A DNA stretch of 64,000 nucleotides from contig NZ_AUEQ01000006.1 of assembly GCF_000426065.1 (NCBI RefSeq), positions 310,001-374,000 on the forward strand, in the 5' to 3' direction. The position numbers were made by a program, and so were the translations under genes. Shown piece by piece: positions 45,731 to 54,733 of this stretch (position 1 is the first letter of the stretch; every line of letters begins with the position of its first letter). A model generated the notes under the pieces. That model made no database searches and was not told the DNA's origin. It saw only the letters and a program-made list of their open reading frames with translations. The DNA comes from Mycobacterium sp. URHD0025. Its GTDB lineage: Bacteria; Actinomycetota; Actinomycetes; Mycobacteriales; Mycobacteriaceae.

Positions 45731-47104
45731 CTAGGCGACGGTTTTGAGGTGACGTCGTCGGGTCGGGTGGCCGGCGGGTGTACTGCGTGAGTGAACCGAA
45801 ACGAGTGAGCCGGTACGTACGACGCCAATCGGCCCGGGTCGAAGGAAACGTGCCATTTCAGGTGTCTGCAAGGCGATCCCGGCGTTGGCTTGACGGTAAC
45901 CGATCCGTACGCCGGCCGCCCCGAAGGAGATCAGACCGCCGAGGCCGGGCAATGCCGCATAGAAGATCGACCAGAGCGACAACGTCACCAAAATCGCCGC
46001 GACGGTGTCCTTGATAACCGTGGGCACCGAGCGGTGCGGGGGTGCCGGAGCCGCGAGCGCCGTAGGTACCGGCTGCCGCCGCTGTGTGGTCAGCAGCGTG
46101 ATCCCGCCGTCCACCTCGATACCGCTGCGATGGACCGCAAGGGCACTGCCGGGACTCGGCGAACCAGCCTGTGAGAGTGACGCCACCAACAGATTCAAGA
46201 GCGCGACGTTCGGGGTGGACATGAGTGCGTGGTAACCGCTGATGCCTGGTGTGATCCACGGGATGCCAAGCGCAGCACGGAATTCCGCCGGAAGTTGCAA
46301 GATGGCGTCGACGAAATTCTTGGCCGATGCCAGTATCCGCAGCAGGTAGACAACGGCCTCTCGGAACGTCGGTGTCGCGACCGCCGCCGAAGCCTCCGCT
46401 GGGACCGCCGCCGAAGCCTCCGCCGGGGCCGCAGCGCTGGTGGTCCCGACGGCCGATGTCGGCGTGTCCTCCGCCGAGGGAGTCGCCGAGGAAGTCGAAG
46501 CCAACGGCTGCGCAGATTCGGCGGTGTCCGAACTGCTCTTTGTCGCATCGGAGGTGTCAGAGGCAGCCGGGGCGACGGTCGAGGGGGCAGGCGATTCGGT
46601 CTGGGCGTCGATATTGGCCAGGATCTCACCTACCGAAGGCGTCGGGATCTGCAAGCCGGTCGTTGCGGGTGGATCCTCCGAAACCACAGATACCGCTGTC
46701 GGTTCGGCTGCGACCTTGTGCGGCGCTTCGAGCGACGCCGGCAGTGAGGTGTCCGAGGTGCTCGCGGTGCGAGCAGTACTCACGGTGTCCCAGGATGTGT
46801 TCGTCTGAGCGGAGACGGTCGAAGTGGGTTTGTCGGCGATGGACCCTGAAACTCCCGTGCTCTTGAGGCTGGGTTCTGCGGCGGTCGCAGGATCATCTAC
46901 AGCAGTATCGGTCTTCGCTGTCGAGGTGGACGACGTGGTCGAGGTTCCACCGCCCTCACTGGTCGAGCTACTGGTCTTGTGGCCGGCATCCGACTTGGCA
47001 TCGTTCTTGGAATCCGCGGATGCAATCGCCCCGCTCATACAGCTCACGACGAGTCCGGTCGTCAACAAGCACACACCCGTAAGTCGGTGAATGCGTGTGA
47101 CCAT
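45731..47104 (-). CDS. Exported Ser/Thr/Ala-rich protein with C-terminal hydrophobic region
   Basis: A 457-residue protein. The first 30 residues are a signal peptide (IHRLTGVCLLTTGLVVSCMS, ending ASA). A long low-complexity region rich in Ser, Thr, Ala, Asp and Glu follows to about 240, with a tandem PAEASAAV repeat. The C-terminal part is ordered: LRILASAKNFVDAILQLPAE and TVAAILVTLSLWSIFYAALP, then a conserved-looking RIGYRQANAGIALQTPEMAR. The latter type of tail is familiar to me from other mycobacterial exported proteins, but I cannot name a family. ATG 47104 has GGAG nine bases upstream. Probable cell-wall or surface protein. Confidence 0.72.
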   Translation of the reverse strand: MVTRIHRLTGVCLLTTGLVVSCMSGAIASADSKNDAKSDAGHKTSSSTSEGGGTSTTSSTSTAKTDTAVDDPATAAEPSLKSTGVSGSIADKPTSTVSAQTNTSWDTVSTARTASTSDTSLPASLEAPHKVAAEPTAVSVVSEDPPATTGLQIPTPSVGEILANIDAQTESPAPSTVAPAASDTSDATKSSSDTAESAQPLASTSSATPSAEDTPTSAVGTTSAAAPAEASAAVPAEASAAVATPTFREAVVYLLRILASAKNFVDAILQLPAEFRAALGIPWITPGISGYHALMSTPNVALLNLLVASLSQAGSPSPGSALAVHRSGIEVDGGITLLTTQRRQPVPTALAAPAPPHRSVPTVIKDTVAAILVTLSLWSIFYAALPGLGGLISFGAAGVRIGYRQANAGIALQTPEMARFLRPGPIGVVRTGSLVSVHSRSTPAGHPTRRRHLKTVA

Positions 47105-47516
47105 GGCGATCTCCTCGCAGCGGAGCATCATGTTTGCCACTGATAGCGAGGACAAGTGTGACTTAACTAACAGAAGCCCCCAATATCCAGATAGAGAACA
47201 GAACTTGTCAAGACGCGAATAGGGCCATCCTGGTCTCGAAATTTGCGAAAACAACCAAGTGGCGAGCGGGCAAGTGGCAGTAGCTTCCGCCTGCCCCGAA
47301 GAAACGGGGTGCCGAGAAGGCAGTCGGTGCGTCGCCCTCGGTGTCCTGGTCTCGCGGTGCTCGGATCGCTGGATGACGGTAAGAAAAGTCGGAGTGGAGC
47401 GCACAGCTGGCTACGCCGTCCTGGGCGCCGGCCTCAGCTGAAGCCGCTATAGCGAGAGGTAGCCAGATACCGAGACCGCAGTCGTCGGCATGTCACGCCC
47501 ACCGGAAGTAGTACGA
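47105..47516. other. Non-coding stretch between the exported protein and the cyclase
   Basis: About 410 bases upstream of the divergent exported gene and the cyclase. Some short plus-strand frames occur, but none has a Shine-Dalgarno or protein character. The stretch ends in a strong plus-strand terminator at 47517 with no assigned upstream gene, so it could encode a small RNA. Confidence 0.5.
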
Positions 47517-47548
47517 AACACCCCCGGCCACCAAGCCGGGGGTGTTTT
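47517..47548 (+). terminator. Intrinsic terminator just before the cyclase gene
   Basis: A perfect 12-base stem, AACACCCCCGGC (47517-47528) with GCCGGGGGTGTT (47535-47546), loop of six, and a short T-run. The stem core CACCCCCGG / CCGGGGGTG is the same as in the groEL1 terminator at 45697. It ends eight bases before the chosen cyclase start, so it may act as an attenuator or end an unknown upstream RNA. Confidence 0.85.
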
Positions 47549-47556
47549 GTTTCGGC

Positions 47557-49050
47557 ATGGACCGGATCTTTCAGCGGGTGTGGGATCGGTACGGGCCCGC
47601 GTACTCCTGGGCGATCTGCATCCTCGTCTACCTCACGGGGCTCTCGGTCCACCTCGCTTTCCCGTTGATCATCGTCGCGTTCGAGGGGTCCGATCGCTAT
47701 CTGGCGGCGGCCGTCATCACCTGCGTCGCCCTGTTGGTCCGGGTGTACCTGATGGTTCTTCCGGGCTCAGAGCCGCTGCGCCTGATTGAAAGGTGGGCGG
47801 CGGGCCAGGAGGTCGATCCGATGGAGGTGCTACGCGCCACCTACACCTACGGGCGGAGGACAACAGCCCGGGTGCTCGCCACCGATGTGGTCTGGGTGCC
47901 GTGCGTCGCGGTCATCGTCGCCACGATGACCGGTGCGTCAGGTTGGCGGTTGGTGCAGTACGGCGTTGTCGGTGCCGCGTATGGAGCGGCCACCGGACTG
48001 TTCGCTGTGCACAGCTTCAGTGAGGGATCGCTGCGTCCGGTCAGGGCCGCCATCGCCGGTGACACGGGAATCGGCGATTCCCTGCCGCGCTCGCACCCCA
48101 CTTTTGCGGCGTGGTCCCACATCGCCATGGTCGCGATGGCGTTCGGATTCTCGACCGGTGCCGCGCTCACGGCGTCGGTGATCGACCGCGCCCGCGAGGA
48201 TCCCATCGTCTCCTTGGCGATCGGGTGTGTGTTGACGCTGATCGCCGGGCCGGTCGCGGTCATGGCGATCGCGCCCTTCCTGCGACCGATCCGGGACCTC
48301 GCAGAGGGGACCGAACGTGTTGCTGCCGGCGACTACAGCCAACGCCTGCCCGTAGTCCAGGACGACGATTTGGGTGCGCTGTCGGCGTCGTTCAACCGGA
48401 TGCAGGCGGGTTTGGCTGAGCGGCAACGGCTTCAGGCTGCGTTTGGAACGTACGTCGATCCGGCATTGGCGGCGCGGCTGCTCGAGCAGGGTGATGACAT
48501 TTTCACCGGCGAGCGTCGGAACGTCACGGTGATGTTCGTCGACATCCGGGATTTCACGCCGTTCGCCGAGGCCAGCAGCGCCGAGGACACCGTTGCCCGG
48601 CTCAACGCGCTTTTCGAGATCGTGGTGCCCGCGGTGGTCGATGCCGGTGGGCATGTGAACAAGTTCCTCGGCGACGGTGCGTTGGCGGTCTTCGGTGCGC
48701 CCAATGTCCTTGCGCGTCATGCCGATGCGGCGGTGAGCGCCGCCGTGCTGATTCATCGGCTTGTCGGTGAGGGATTCGGTGGTGAGCTTCGGATCGGGAT
48801 CGGCATCAACACCGGTGTGGTGATCGCCGGGACCATCGGTGGCGGAGGCAAGCTGGAATTCACGCTGATCGGCGATGCCGTCAATGTCGCAGCACGTGTC
48901 GAGCAGCTCACCAAGACGACCGGCGACTCGATCCTGCTGACCCAGCCGACCCTCGACGCATTGCACGTGCGCCCAGCCGGACTCACCGACCGGGGATTTC
49001 ACGCGTTGAAAGGCAAGTCGGCCGCGGTGAAGGTTTTCGGGCTCGCATAG
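47557..49050 (+). CDS. Membrane-bound class III adenylate cyclase with HAMP domain
   Basis: A 497-residue signalling protein. Six predicted helices lie in about the first 255 residues (SWAICILVYLTGLSVHLAFP; VLATDVVWVPCVAVIVATMT; VSLAIGCVLTLIAGPVAVMA). A HAMP linker (PFLRPIRDLAEGTERVAAGD) is next, and a C-terminal cyclase domain has metal Asp in VMFVDIRDFTPFA, HVNKFLGDGALAVFGAP and LIGDAVNVAARVEQ. This is the layout of M. tuberculosis Rv1318c/1319c/1320c/Rv3645. ATG 47557 lacks a clear Shine-Dalgarno and follows a terminator hairpin, so the start is uncertain. Confidence 0.9.
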   Translation: MDRIFQRVWDRYGPAYSWAICILVYLTGLSVHLAFPLIIVAFEGSDRYLAAAVITCVALLVRVYLMVLPGSEPLRLIERWAAGQEVDPMEVLRATYTYGRRTTARVLATDVVWVPCVAVIVATMTGASGWRLVQYGVVGAAYGAATGLFAVHSFSEGSLRPVRAAIAGDTGIGDSLPRSHPTFAAWSHIAMVAMAFGFSTGAALTASVIDRAREDPIVSLAIGCVLTLIAGPVAVMAIAPFLRPIRDLAEGTERVAAGDYSQRLPVVQDDDLGALSASFNRMQAGLAERQRLQAAFGTYVDPALAARLLEQGDDIFTGERRNVTVMFVDIRDFTPFAEASSAEDTVARLNALFEIVVPAVVDAGGHVNKFLGDGALAVFGAPNVLARHADAAVSAAVLIHRLVGEGFGGELRIGIGINTGVVIAGTIGGGGKLEFTLIGDAVNVAARVEQLTKTTGDSILLTQPTLDALHVRPAGLTDRGFHALKGKSAAVKVFGLA

Positions 49051-49090
49051 GCGTCGATGAGTTTGGGCGCCGCCGTCAGTCGGTACGGGT

Positions 49091-49570
49091 ATGACTGACG
49101 ACACCATGAGCACCGCGTGCACCATCAACGCGCCCGCCGACACCGTGTTCGCGGTGCTGGCCGACCCGAGCACCCATCAGGCGATCGACGGCACCGGCTG
49201 GGTACGGGAGTCCCTCGACGGCAGGCAACTGAACGAGACCGGCCAGGTTTTCCGGATGGCGATGTACCACGACAACTACGGCGGCATGCACTACGAGATG
49301 GCCAACCGTGTCGAGGTTTTCGAGCCTCCCCGCACGATCGCGTGGCTGCCCGGCCAAGGCGACGACGACGCCAACCTCGAGTTCGGCGGCTGGATCTGGC
49401 GTTACGACCTCGAGCCTGTCGACGACGGCCGGACGAAGGTGACGCTGACATATGACTGGTCGGCGGTGCCGCCCGCGCTGCGCGAGCACATCGAGTTCCC
49501 GCCGTTCGACGGGCAGCACCTGGACAACTCGCTCAAGCACCTGGCCGAGCTGGCAGAGGATCGGGCGTAG
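49091..49570 (+). CDS. SRPBCC-family ligand-binding protein
   Basis: A 159-residue START/Bet v1-like (AHSA1/polyketide-cyclase) protein. The start is STACTINAPADTVFAVLADP; WVRESLDGRQLNETGQVFRM and the long C-terminal helix DGQHLDNSLKHLAELAEDR are typical. It binds a hydrophobic ligand; no ligand can be named. The start is ATG 49091 or ATG 49106. Its 3' end overlaps the convergent exported gene by 38 bases. Confidence 0.82.
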   Translation: MTDDTMSTACTINAPADTVFAVLADPSTHQAIDGTGWVRESLDGRQLNETGQVFRMAMYHDNYGGMHYEMANRVEVFEPPRTIAWLPGQGDDDANLEFGGWIWRYDLEPVDDGRTKVTLTYDWSAVPPALREHIEFPPFDGQHLDNSLKHLAELAEDRA

Positions 49571-50078
49571 CCGTCGGCTGAATCGACACCAGCCGGAACG
49601 CGTCCGGTCGGGAGTCGTCAGGGGTGAACCGGACGACGAGACTGCCGGTAGGAAACTTGGTGGCCAGGTCATTGAGGGTTCTGGGCAGGAACACTCTGGC
49701 CTTGGCGTTGCCGTACCAGTTGGGGTTGGCCGGCGAGGTGTCGAGGCCGCCGACCTTGTCGATCTCCGCGTCCCATTGCCCGACCGCGTCCGGCGGCGAA
49801 TCTCCGTATCCCACGGATTTCAGGTACGCGTCTTCGGGCCCCGCGAGGGTGACCGCGGCCCCGCCACCCACCGGCGTCCCGGTGATCGTGCCGTCGATGA
49901 CATCGGCCGTCACGGACGTCAGCCGGGCCGTGCAGACGTCGTCGACGACACTGGATTGCTCGCAGAATCCGGGCAATGGATCGCCGTGGGCGACTGCGAG
50001 GTTCACGACTGCCGGCAGGGCCAGCGTGACCGTGACCGCACCGGCGACCGCCATTGTGCGGCGGCGACTGTTCAGCAT
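49533..50078 (-). CDS. Exported protein of unknown function
   Basis: A 181-residue protein beginning MLNSRRRTMAVAGAVTVTLA, then LPAVVNLAVA, a signal peptide with a basic N-region. The mature part has two cysteines early (FCEQSSVVDDVCTAR), probably a disulfide, and no lipobox. I do not recognise a family. ATG 50078 follows a G-rich site. It is convergent with the SRPBCC gene. Confidence 0.6.
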   Translation of the reverse strand: MLNSRRRTMAVAGAVTVTLALPAVVNLAVAHGDPLPGFCEQSSVVDDVCTARLTSVTADVIDGTITGTPVGGGAAVTLAGPEDAYLKSVGYGDSPPDAVGQWDAEIDKVGGLDTSPANPNWYGNAKARVFLPRTLNDLATKFPTGSLVVRFTPDDSRPDAFRLVSIQPTATPDPLPARPGA

Positions 50079-50144
50079 CGGCCTAACCCCCTTCAGACGC
50101 GCTGAACTGTATGTCGGCGCGTCCGCCACGGAAGTTACAGATCG

Positions 50145-50852
50145 TCAGCCGTCGATCGGCGCGTACCAGTCGGCGTTGGTGAGCAGCACCCGCGTGCCCA
50201 GATCGCGGTTCCACTCGGGTTCGATGCCGTGGCGTCGCACGATGGGGAACACGACGTCGTCGAGCATCCGGGTCACGTCGCTGAAGTACAGGTCTTCTTT
50301 GGCCTCATCGCTGAGCTGGTTGTAGGCGTCCTCGTCGAAGTTCTCCGGCTCGAACGCTCCGTAGCCGACGTAGGTCGCGCCGTCCTCGACGAGGCGGTCG
50401 GTGTCCTGGTTGTGGAAGTAGATGAATCCCGTCCAGTGGCGGCTGTCGTCGCGCTCGTCACCGATCTCGGCCGACGCGCAGGTGCCGCAGCACGAGAAGT
50501 CGGCACGGGCGACGACGCCATTGGCGTTGAGCTCCTCGAAGGCCGCCTGCGTGCGCGACCGGTAGTCGCCGATCTCGGCTTGCTGACGCAGTCTTGCCTC
50601 GCGCAGAGCGGAGAAGGCAGCCGTCAGTTGATCTTCGGTGAGTTCGTAGTCGTCGGCATAGATCTCGAGGAACTCCTCGACGTCGTCGTTGCCGGTGACC
50701 AGCATTCCCCAGATCTCGGAGGTGAGCGTGGCGCGATCCTCGTCGTCCAGCGGGAGGCCGGGAAGCGCGGCGTGGGCGGGGATCACGTTCGGGTTCGACG
50801 GTGCGCTCACGGCGCTGGCCTCCAGGTCTGCTGTCGGAACCGGGCGAATCAC
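50145..50852 (-). CDS. DUF6891-type cytoplasmic protein
   Basis: A 235-residue acidic protein with the block DFSCCGTCASAEIGDERDDS, containing an adjacent Cys-Cys and a further Cys two residues away, which suggests a metal site. AFEELNANGVVARADF and the late DVTRMLDDVVFPIVRRHG match DUF6891 from memory. GTG 50852 is the first start; internal GTGs are possible. Function unknown. Confidence 0.62.
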   Translation of the reverse strand: MIRPVPTADLEASAVSAPSNPNVIPAHAALPGLPLDDEDRATLTSEIWGMLVTGNDDVEEFLEIYADDYELTEDQLTAAFSALREARLRQQAEIGDYRSRTQAAFEELNANGVVARADFSCCGTCASAEIGDERDDSRHWTGFIYFHNQDTDRLVEDGATYVGYGAFEPENFDEDAYNQLSDEAKEDLYFSDVTRMLDDVVFPIVRRHGIEPEWNRDLGTRVLLTNADWYAPIDG

Positions 50853-50977
50853 CCGGCGGTGGCGATCGTAGCGTCAGCTGCGAATGAGTTGCCTTGCCGG
50901 ATGGCCGAAAAGCGGCCGATGACAACCACGTCGGCAAACCTCGCAATATTGCTACCGGAGTGGCGGCGTGGTACGGA

Positions 50978-52528
50978 ATGTCGGTGACTTATCCGAACGA
51001 CCCGTTTTCGCCGACGGGTGGTGCGCCGAACCCTTACCCGAACCCTTACGGCAACCAGCCTCCGCCGGCGAGTCCGTTTCAGGGTGGTGGGCATCAAGTT
51101 CCCCCGGCGAACCGGCCGTTCGGCCAATTTCCTCCTAATTATCAGGCCGGGTATCCGCAGGCATGGCCGCCGCCCGAACCTCCGCGCAAAAAGCGAAAGG
51201 TGTGGTTGGTGCTATCCGTCGTGGCCGCCGTCATCATCGCTTCCGCGGGGATCGGCACGCTCCTGTGGTGGATGAACCGGGGCGGTGAGGCCGTCGAGGT
51301 CACCGCGGCCGGCGGGGGACCGCTGCCCACGTCCGTGCCGCCACTGGGTGACCTACGGCCGCCGGCCGATGTGGCGTTGCCATCGTTGGAGCAGCCGATC
51401 GACACACCGCGCTGGACCTACGAGACCGGCATCGACGCGTTCGTGCTCGGCGGCGATGCGTACACCGTCGTGGTCGGGTCGGACCAAGGCGTGATGGCAC
51501 TGGATAAAGAGACCGGCGAAGCTCGATGGTCGCAAGCGGTCAAGCCGCCCAAAGCCAATATCAACCGCTTTTCGAGCGCCAAGTGTGTGGTTACTCGCTC
51601 GGCAAAGACCATCGGCTGCGGACTCAATTTGAATCTCTGTTGTGGAGATCCTGAAGTCCTCGTGTTCTTCGATGTCGCAACCGGGCGCATACTGAGCCAA
51701 CCCTCGTTGCCGTCGGCGCGGATCAGCAATGTGCAGGCAAGTGGCAACAACATCGCCGTGGTTTTCCCCGATGAGGTGGTCGCCTACGAGGCGGATGGCA
51801 CTGAGACTTGGCATGTTCGGCACGACGGTGTCTCGGTGTTCGGTGATCAAGGAGTCGTCATCACCGACCGCGAGGTCCTTGACGCCAACACCGGCGATCC
51901 GATCGTGAACGAACCCAACACCTCAAATACCGCTTTCGCATCGGGATTCGCGCTGTCCTACGGAAACTCGTTCAAGTTCTACGACTTCAGCGGCAGGAAC
52001 ACCGCCACCGTCCCCAGCGAGGGCTACACCTTGATGGGCAATGAGGGCGCGGGCCTGTACGACCACCCGTTGGGTCGGCCTGAGAACACCCGGTACGGGT
52101 CGTCGGGGTTCTATTACCCGCTGGCCTACAACCGATCTACCGGCGACTTCCGCGCGTTCGACGGGCAATCCGGACGCGTTCTCTGGACGATTCCCAGCGG
52201 CTCAGATATGACGCTTGCCAATATGATCGGGGGGTTTGGCAGTGGCGAACTGTGCATGATCGGTGTGCAGGAGACTTCGGACGCCAAGATGAGGGCCGGC
52301 ACCTGTCAGGATGTCAACACCGCGCCGTTCGCAAGTGTTTCGATGACCTTCTTCCTCGGATCCGATGGCACGCGGTTCTTGTATCGCGACCAACGTGAAG
52401 TGATCTGTATCGATGCGGCCAGCGGGAAGGAGCTGTGGCGCAAGAAGTTCGACCGTGGATCTGACCAAGCCTGGGTGGCGCAGGGAGCGTATGTCACCGA
52501 TCGCAACATAGTAATTCGTCTGATTTGA
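50978..52528 (+). CDS. Membrane-anchored PQQ-type beta-propeller protein with Pro-rich N-terminus
   Basis: A 516-residue protein. Residues 1-68 are rich in Pro, Gly, Asn and Tyr (FSPTGGAPNPYPNPYGNQPP, then QAWPPPEPPRKKRK), followed by one transmembrane helix (VWLVLSVVAAVIIASAGIGT). The rest is exported and forms a PQQ-enzyme-like propeller with repeats of the type GVMALDKETGEARWSQAV and EVICIDAASGKELWRKKF. Four Cys are in or near KCVVTRSAKTIGCGLNLNLC. It may be a BamB-like scaffold. ATG 50978 has an ACCGGAG site upstream. Confidence 0.78.
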   Translation: MSVTYPNDPFSPTGGAPNPYPNPYGNQPPPASPFQGGGHQVPPANRPFGQFPPNYQAGYPQAWPPPEPPRKKRKVWLVLSVVAAVIIASAGIGTLLWWMNRGGEAVEVTAAGGGPLPTSVPPLGDLRPPADVALPSLEQPIDTPRWTYETGIDAFVLGGDAYTVVVGSDQGVMALDKETGEARWSQAVKPPKANINRFSSAKCVVTRSAKTIGCGLNLNLCCGDPEVLVFFDVATGRILSQPSLPSARISNVQASGNNIAVVFPDEVVAYEADGTETWHVRHDGVSVFGDQGVVITDREVLDANTGDPIVNEPNTSNTAFASGFALSYGNSFKFYDFSGRNTATVPSEGYTLMGNEGAGLYDHPLGRPENTRYGSSGFYYPLAYNRSTGDFRAFDGQSGRVLWTIPSGSDMTLANMIGGFGSGELCMIGVQETSDAKMRAGTCQDVNTAPFASVSMTFFLGSDGTRFLYRDQREVICIDAASGKELWRKKFDRGSDQAWVAQGAYVTDRNIVIRLI

Positions 52529-52632
52529 CGCACCGGGTTCTGTACAGGCGACCCAAGAAGCACGAGCTATCTGCCCCGGCGACACGCAGTTATAGGCGTA
52601 GTTTTCGAGGGTTCGTGGTCCACAATGCGGAC

Positions 52633-54084
52633 ATGACCGAACCGCGGGAGTCACCGCGCGGGGTCTCGCGTCAGACATTTCTGCGCGGCGCCGTCGGGGC
52701 GTTGGCCGCCGGCGCGGTGTTCGGGTCGAGCCGGGCCAGTGCCGATCCGGCCGGCTGGGGGGACCTCGCCGGCGCTATCAGAGGGCAGGTGATCCTGCCG
52801 GACAACGGTGGCCAATTCGCCTCGGCCAAGGCGGTTTTCAACACGAACTTCAACGGCCTGGCACCGGCGGCGGTCGTCACCCCGAGTTCCGCGGAGGACG
52901 TGCAGAAGGCGATGGCTTTCGCCGCTGCCCACAACCTCAAGGTCGCGCCCCGTGGTGGTGGGCATTCCTACGTGGGTGCGTCGACCGCGAACGGCACCAT
53001 GGTCCTTGACCTGCGCCAATTGCCTGGCGATATCAACTACGACGCCGGGACCGGCTATGTCACGGTGACGCCCGCGACCCATCTGTACGCCATCCACCAG
53101 ACCCTCGCCGGAGCCGGCCGGGGAATCCCGACGGGAACCTGCCCCAGTGTCGGCGCGGCCGGGCACGCCCTCGGCGGCGGGCTCGGCGCCCAATCTCGCC
53201 ACGCAGGCCTGATGTCCGATCAGTTGGTGTCGGCCGTGGTGGTGCTGCCCGGCGGCAGGGCCCTCACGGCGTCGGCCAACGAGAATCCAGACCTGTTCTG
53301 GGCATTGCGCGGCGGAGGTGGCGGCAATTTCGGAGTGACAACCGCGCTGACCTTCGCCACCTTCCCCACCAGCGACGTGGACGCGGTCAATGTGCACTAT
53401 CCGCTGCAGTCGTTCGCGCAGGTTCTGGTCGGCTGGCAGAACTGGCTGCGCACCGCCGATCGCAACAGCTGGGCACTGGCAGACACCGTGACCGACCCGG
53501 GCGGCGCGCACTGTCGCATCCTGGCGACCTGTCCGGCCGGCTCAGGTGACGCCGTGGCAGCCGCAGTCTCCAAAGCGGTAGGGCTGCAACCGATGGGCGT
53601 GGAGAAGCACACGTTCAACTATCTGGACCTGGTGCAATACCTGGCCGTCAACAACCTGAACCCTTCGCCGCTCGGCTATGTCGGCGGATCCGATGTCTTC
53701 CAGGCGATCACCCCGGCCGCCGCGCAGGGGATTGCCGCGGCTTTCAACGCCTTCCCGGCCGGCGCCGGTCGCCCTTTGGTGATCATGCATGCCCTCGACG
53801 GTGCCCTGGCCACGGTGGGGCCGGGGGACACGGCGTTTCCGTGGCGACGGCAGTCCGCATTGGTTCAGTGGTATGTGGAGACCTCCGGATCGCCTGCGGC
53901 AGCGGCCAATTGGCTCAACACCGCGCACCAAGCGGTGGCACCGTACTCGGTTGGCGGCTACGTGAACTATCTCGAAGCGAACCAGCCTGCCTCGCGCTAC
54001 TTCGGCGCCAACCTGTCCAGACTGGCGGCCACTCGGCAGAAGTACGATCCGGGCCGGATCATGTTCTCGGGACTCAACTTCTGA
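52633..54084 (+). CDS. Exported FAD-linked (BBE) oxidase with Tat-like signal
   Basis: A 483-residue berberine-bridge-type oxidase. Bicovalent FAD ligands are present: His in APRGGGHSYVGAS and Cys in GIPTGTCPSVGAAGH. GALGGGLG-type loop AGHALGGGLGAQSR and the C-terminal RYFGANLSRLAATRQKYDPG are typical. The N-terminus reads GVSRQTFLRGAVGALAAGAV: the shape of a Tat signal but with Arg-Gln instead of Arg-Arg. It should oxidise a sugar or alkaloid-like alcohol in the envelope; the substrate is unknown. ATG 52633 begins MTEPRE. Confidence 0.86.
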   Translation: MTEPRESPRGVSRQTFLRGAVGALAAGAVFGSSRASADPAGWGDLAGAIRGQVILPDNGGQFASAKAVFNTNFNGLAPAAVVTPSSAEDVQKAMAFAAAHNLKVAPRGGGHSYVGASTANGTMVLDLRQLPGDINYDAGTGYVTVTPATHLYAIHQTLAGAGRGIPTGTCPSVGAAGHALGGGLGAQSRHAGLMSDQLVSAVVVLPGGRALTASANENPDLFWALRGGGGGNFGVTTALTFATFPTSDVDAVNVHYPLQSFAQVLVGWQNWLRTADRNSWALADTVTDPGGAHCRILATCPAGSGDAVAAAVSKAVGLQPMGVEKHTFNYLDLVQYLAVNNLNPSPLGYVGGSDVFQAITPAAAQGIAAAFNAFPAGAGRPLVIMHALDGALATVGPGDTAFPWRRQSALVQWYVETSGSPAAAANWLNTAHQAVAPYSVGGYVNYLEANQPASRYFGANLSRLAATRQKYDPGRIMFSGLNF

Positions 54085-54139
54085 TTTGGTCCTAGCATGA
54101 GCCCTACTGTCACTTCGTGAGTTTCGGAGAGTAGGCGCC

Positions 54140-54733
54140 ATGGACCACGTGTTCCCCCAGACCGCGGCGGCCGCCGCCGCACTGTCAGTGGCCACCCGCT
54201 TCTATTCGCCCGCGCTGCTCAATCACTGCGTCCGTTCATATCTGTGGGGTGCGCGGTACGCGGAGGCACACGGTATCGGCTTCGACGACGAGCTGTACTA
54301 CGTCTCGGCGCTGCTGCACGACATCGGTCTGACCGATCCGTTCGACAGCCACCGAATATCGTTCGAGGAGGCCGGTGGGGAACTGGCCTGGGTGTTCGGT
54401 GTGGCTGCCGGATGGTCCGCCGAAAGATCCGCACGGGCGACGGAGATCATCGTGCTGCACATGCGCGACGACGTTCCGGCCGCTACCGACCCTGAGTCGC
54501 ATCTCTTGCAGGTGGCCACCGCCTGGGACGTCGTCGGCCGCCGGGCAGAGGAGTTCCCAGCCGAGGCCAGGGCCGAGATTCTTGCCCGGTATCCCAGGCA
54601 GGGGTTCGGTAGCGAGTTCATCGCGTGCTTCGAGGATCAGGCGAGGCGCAAACCGGGTGGCGCCGCGGCGGCGTCCGTGGCCCACAATGGCGCCGACCGC
54701 ATCAGAGCAAATCCTCTGGACACCGGGGTGTAG
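54140..54733 (+). CDS. HD-domain hydrolase (cyanamide-hydratase-like)
   Basis: A 197-residue HD protein. LLNHCVRSYLWGARYAEAHG supplies the first His and LYYVSALLHDIGLTDPFDSH the HD pair; SHLLQVATAWDVVGRRAEEF follows. This layout matches cyanamide hydratase-like and related HD hydrolases. The last 25 residues are disordered. ATG 54140 has no strong Shine-Dalgarno. Substrate not predictable. Confidence 0.75.
   Translation: MDHVFPQTAAAAAALSVATRFYSPALLNHCVRSYLWGARYAEAHGIGFDDELYYVSALLHDIGLTDPFDSHRISFEEAGGELAWVFGVAAGWSAERSARATEIIVLHMRDDVPAATDPESHLLQVATAWDVVGRRAEEFPAEARAEILARYPRQGFGSEFIACFEDQARRKPGGAAAASVAHNGADRIRANPLDTGV

Noticed and set aside
47243..47452. Short plus-strand frames of 60-69 codons before the cyclase
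   Set aside because: No Shine-Dalgarno and no similarity to known proteins; they are treated as non-coding.
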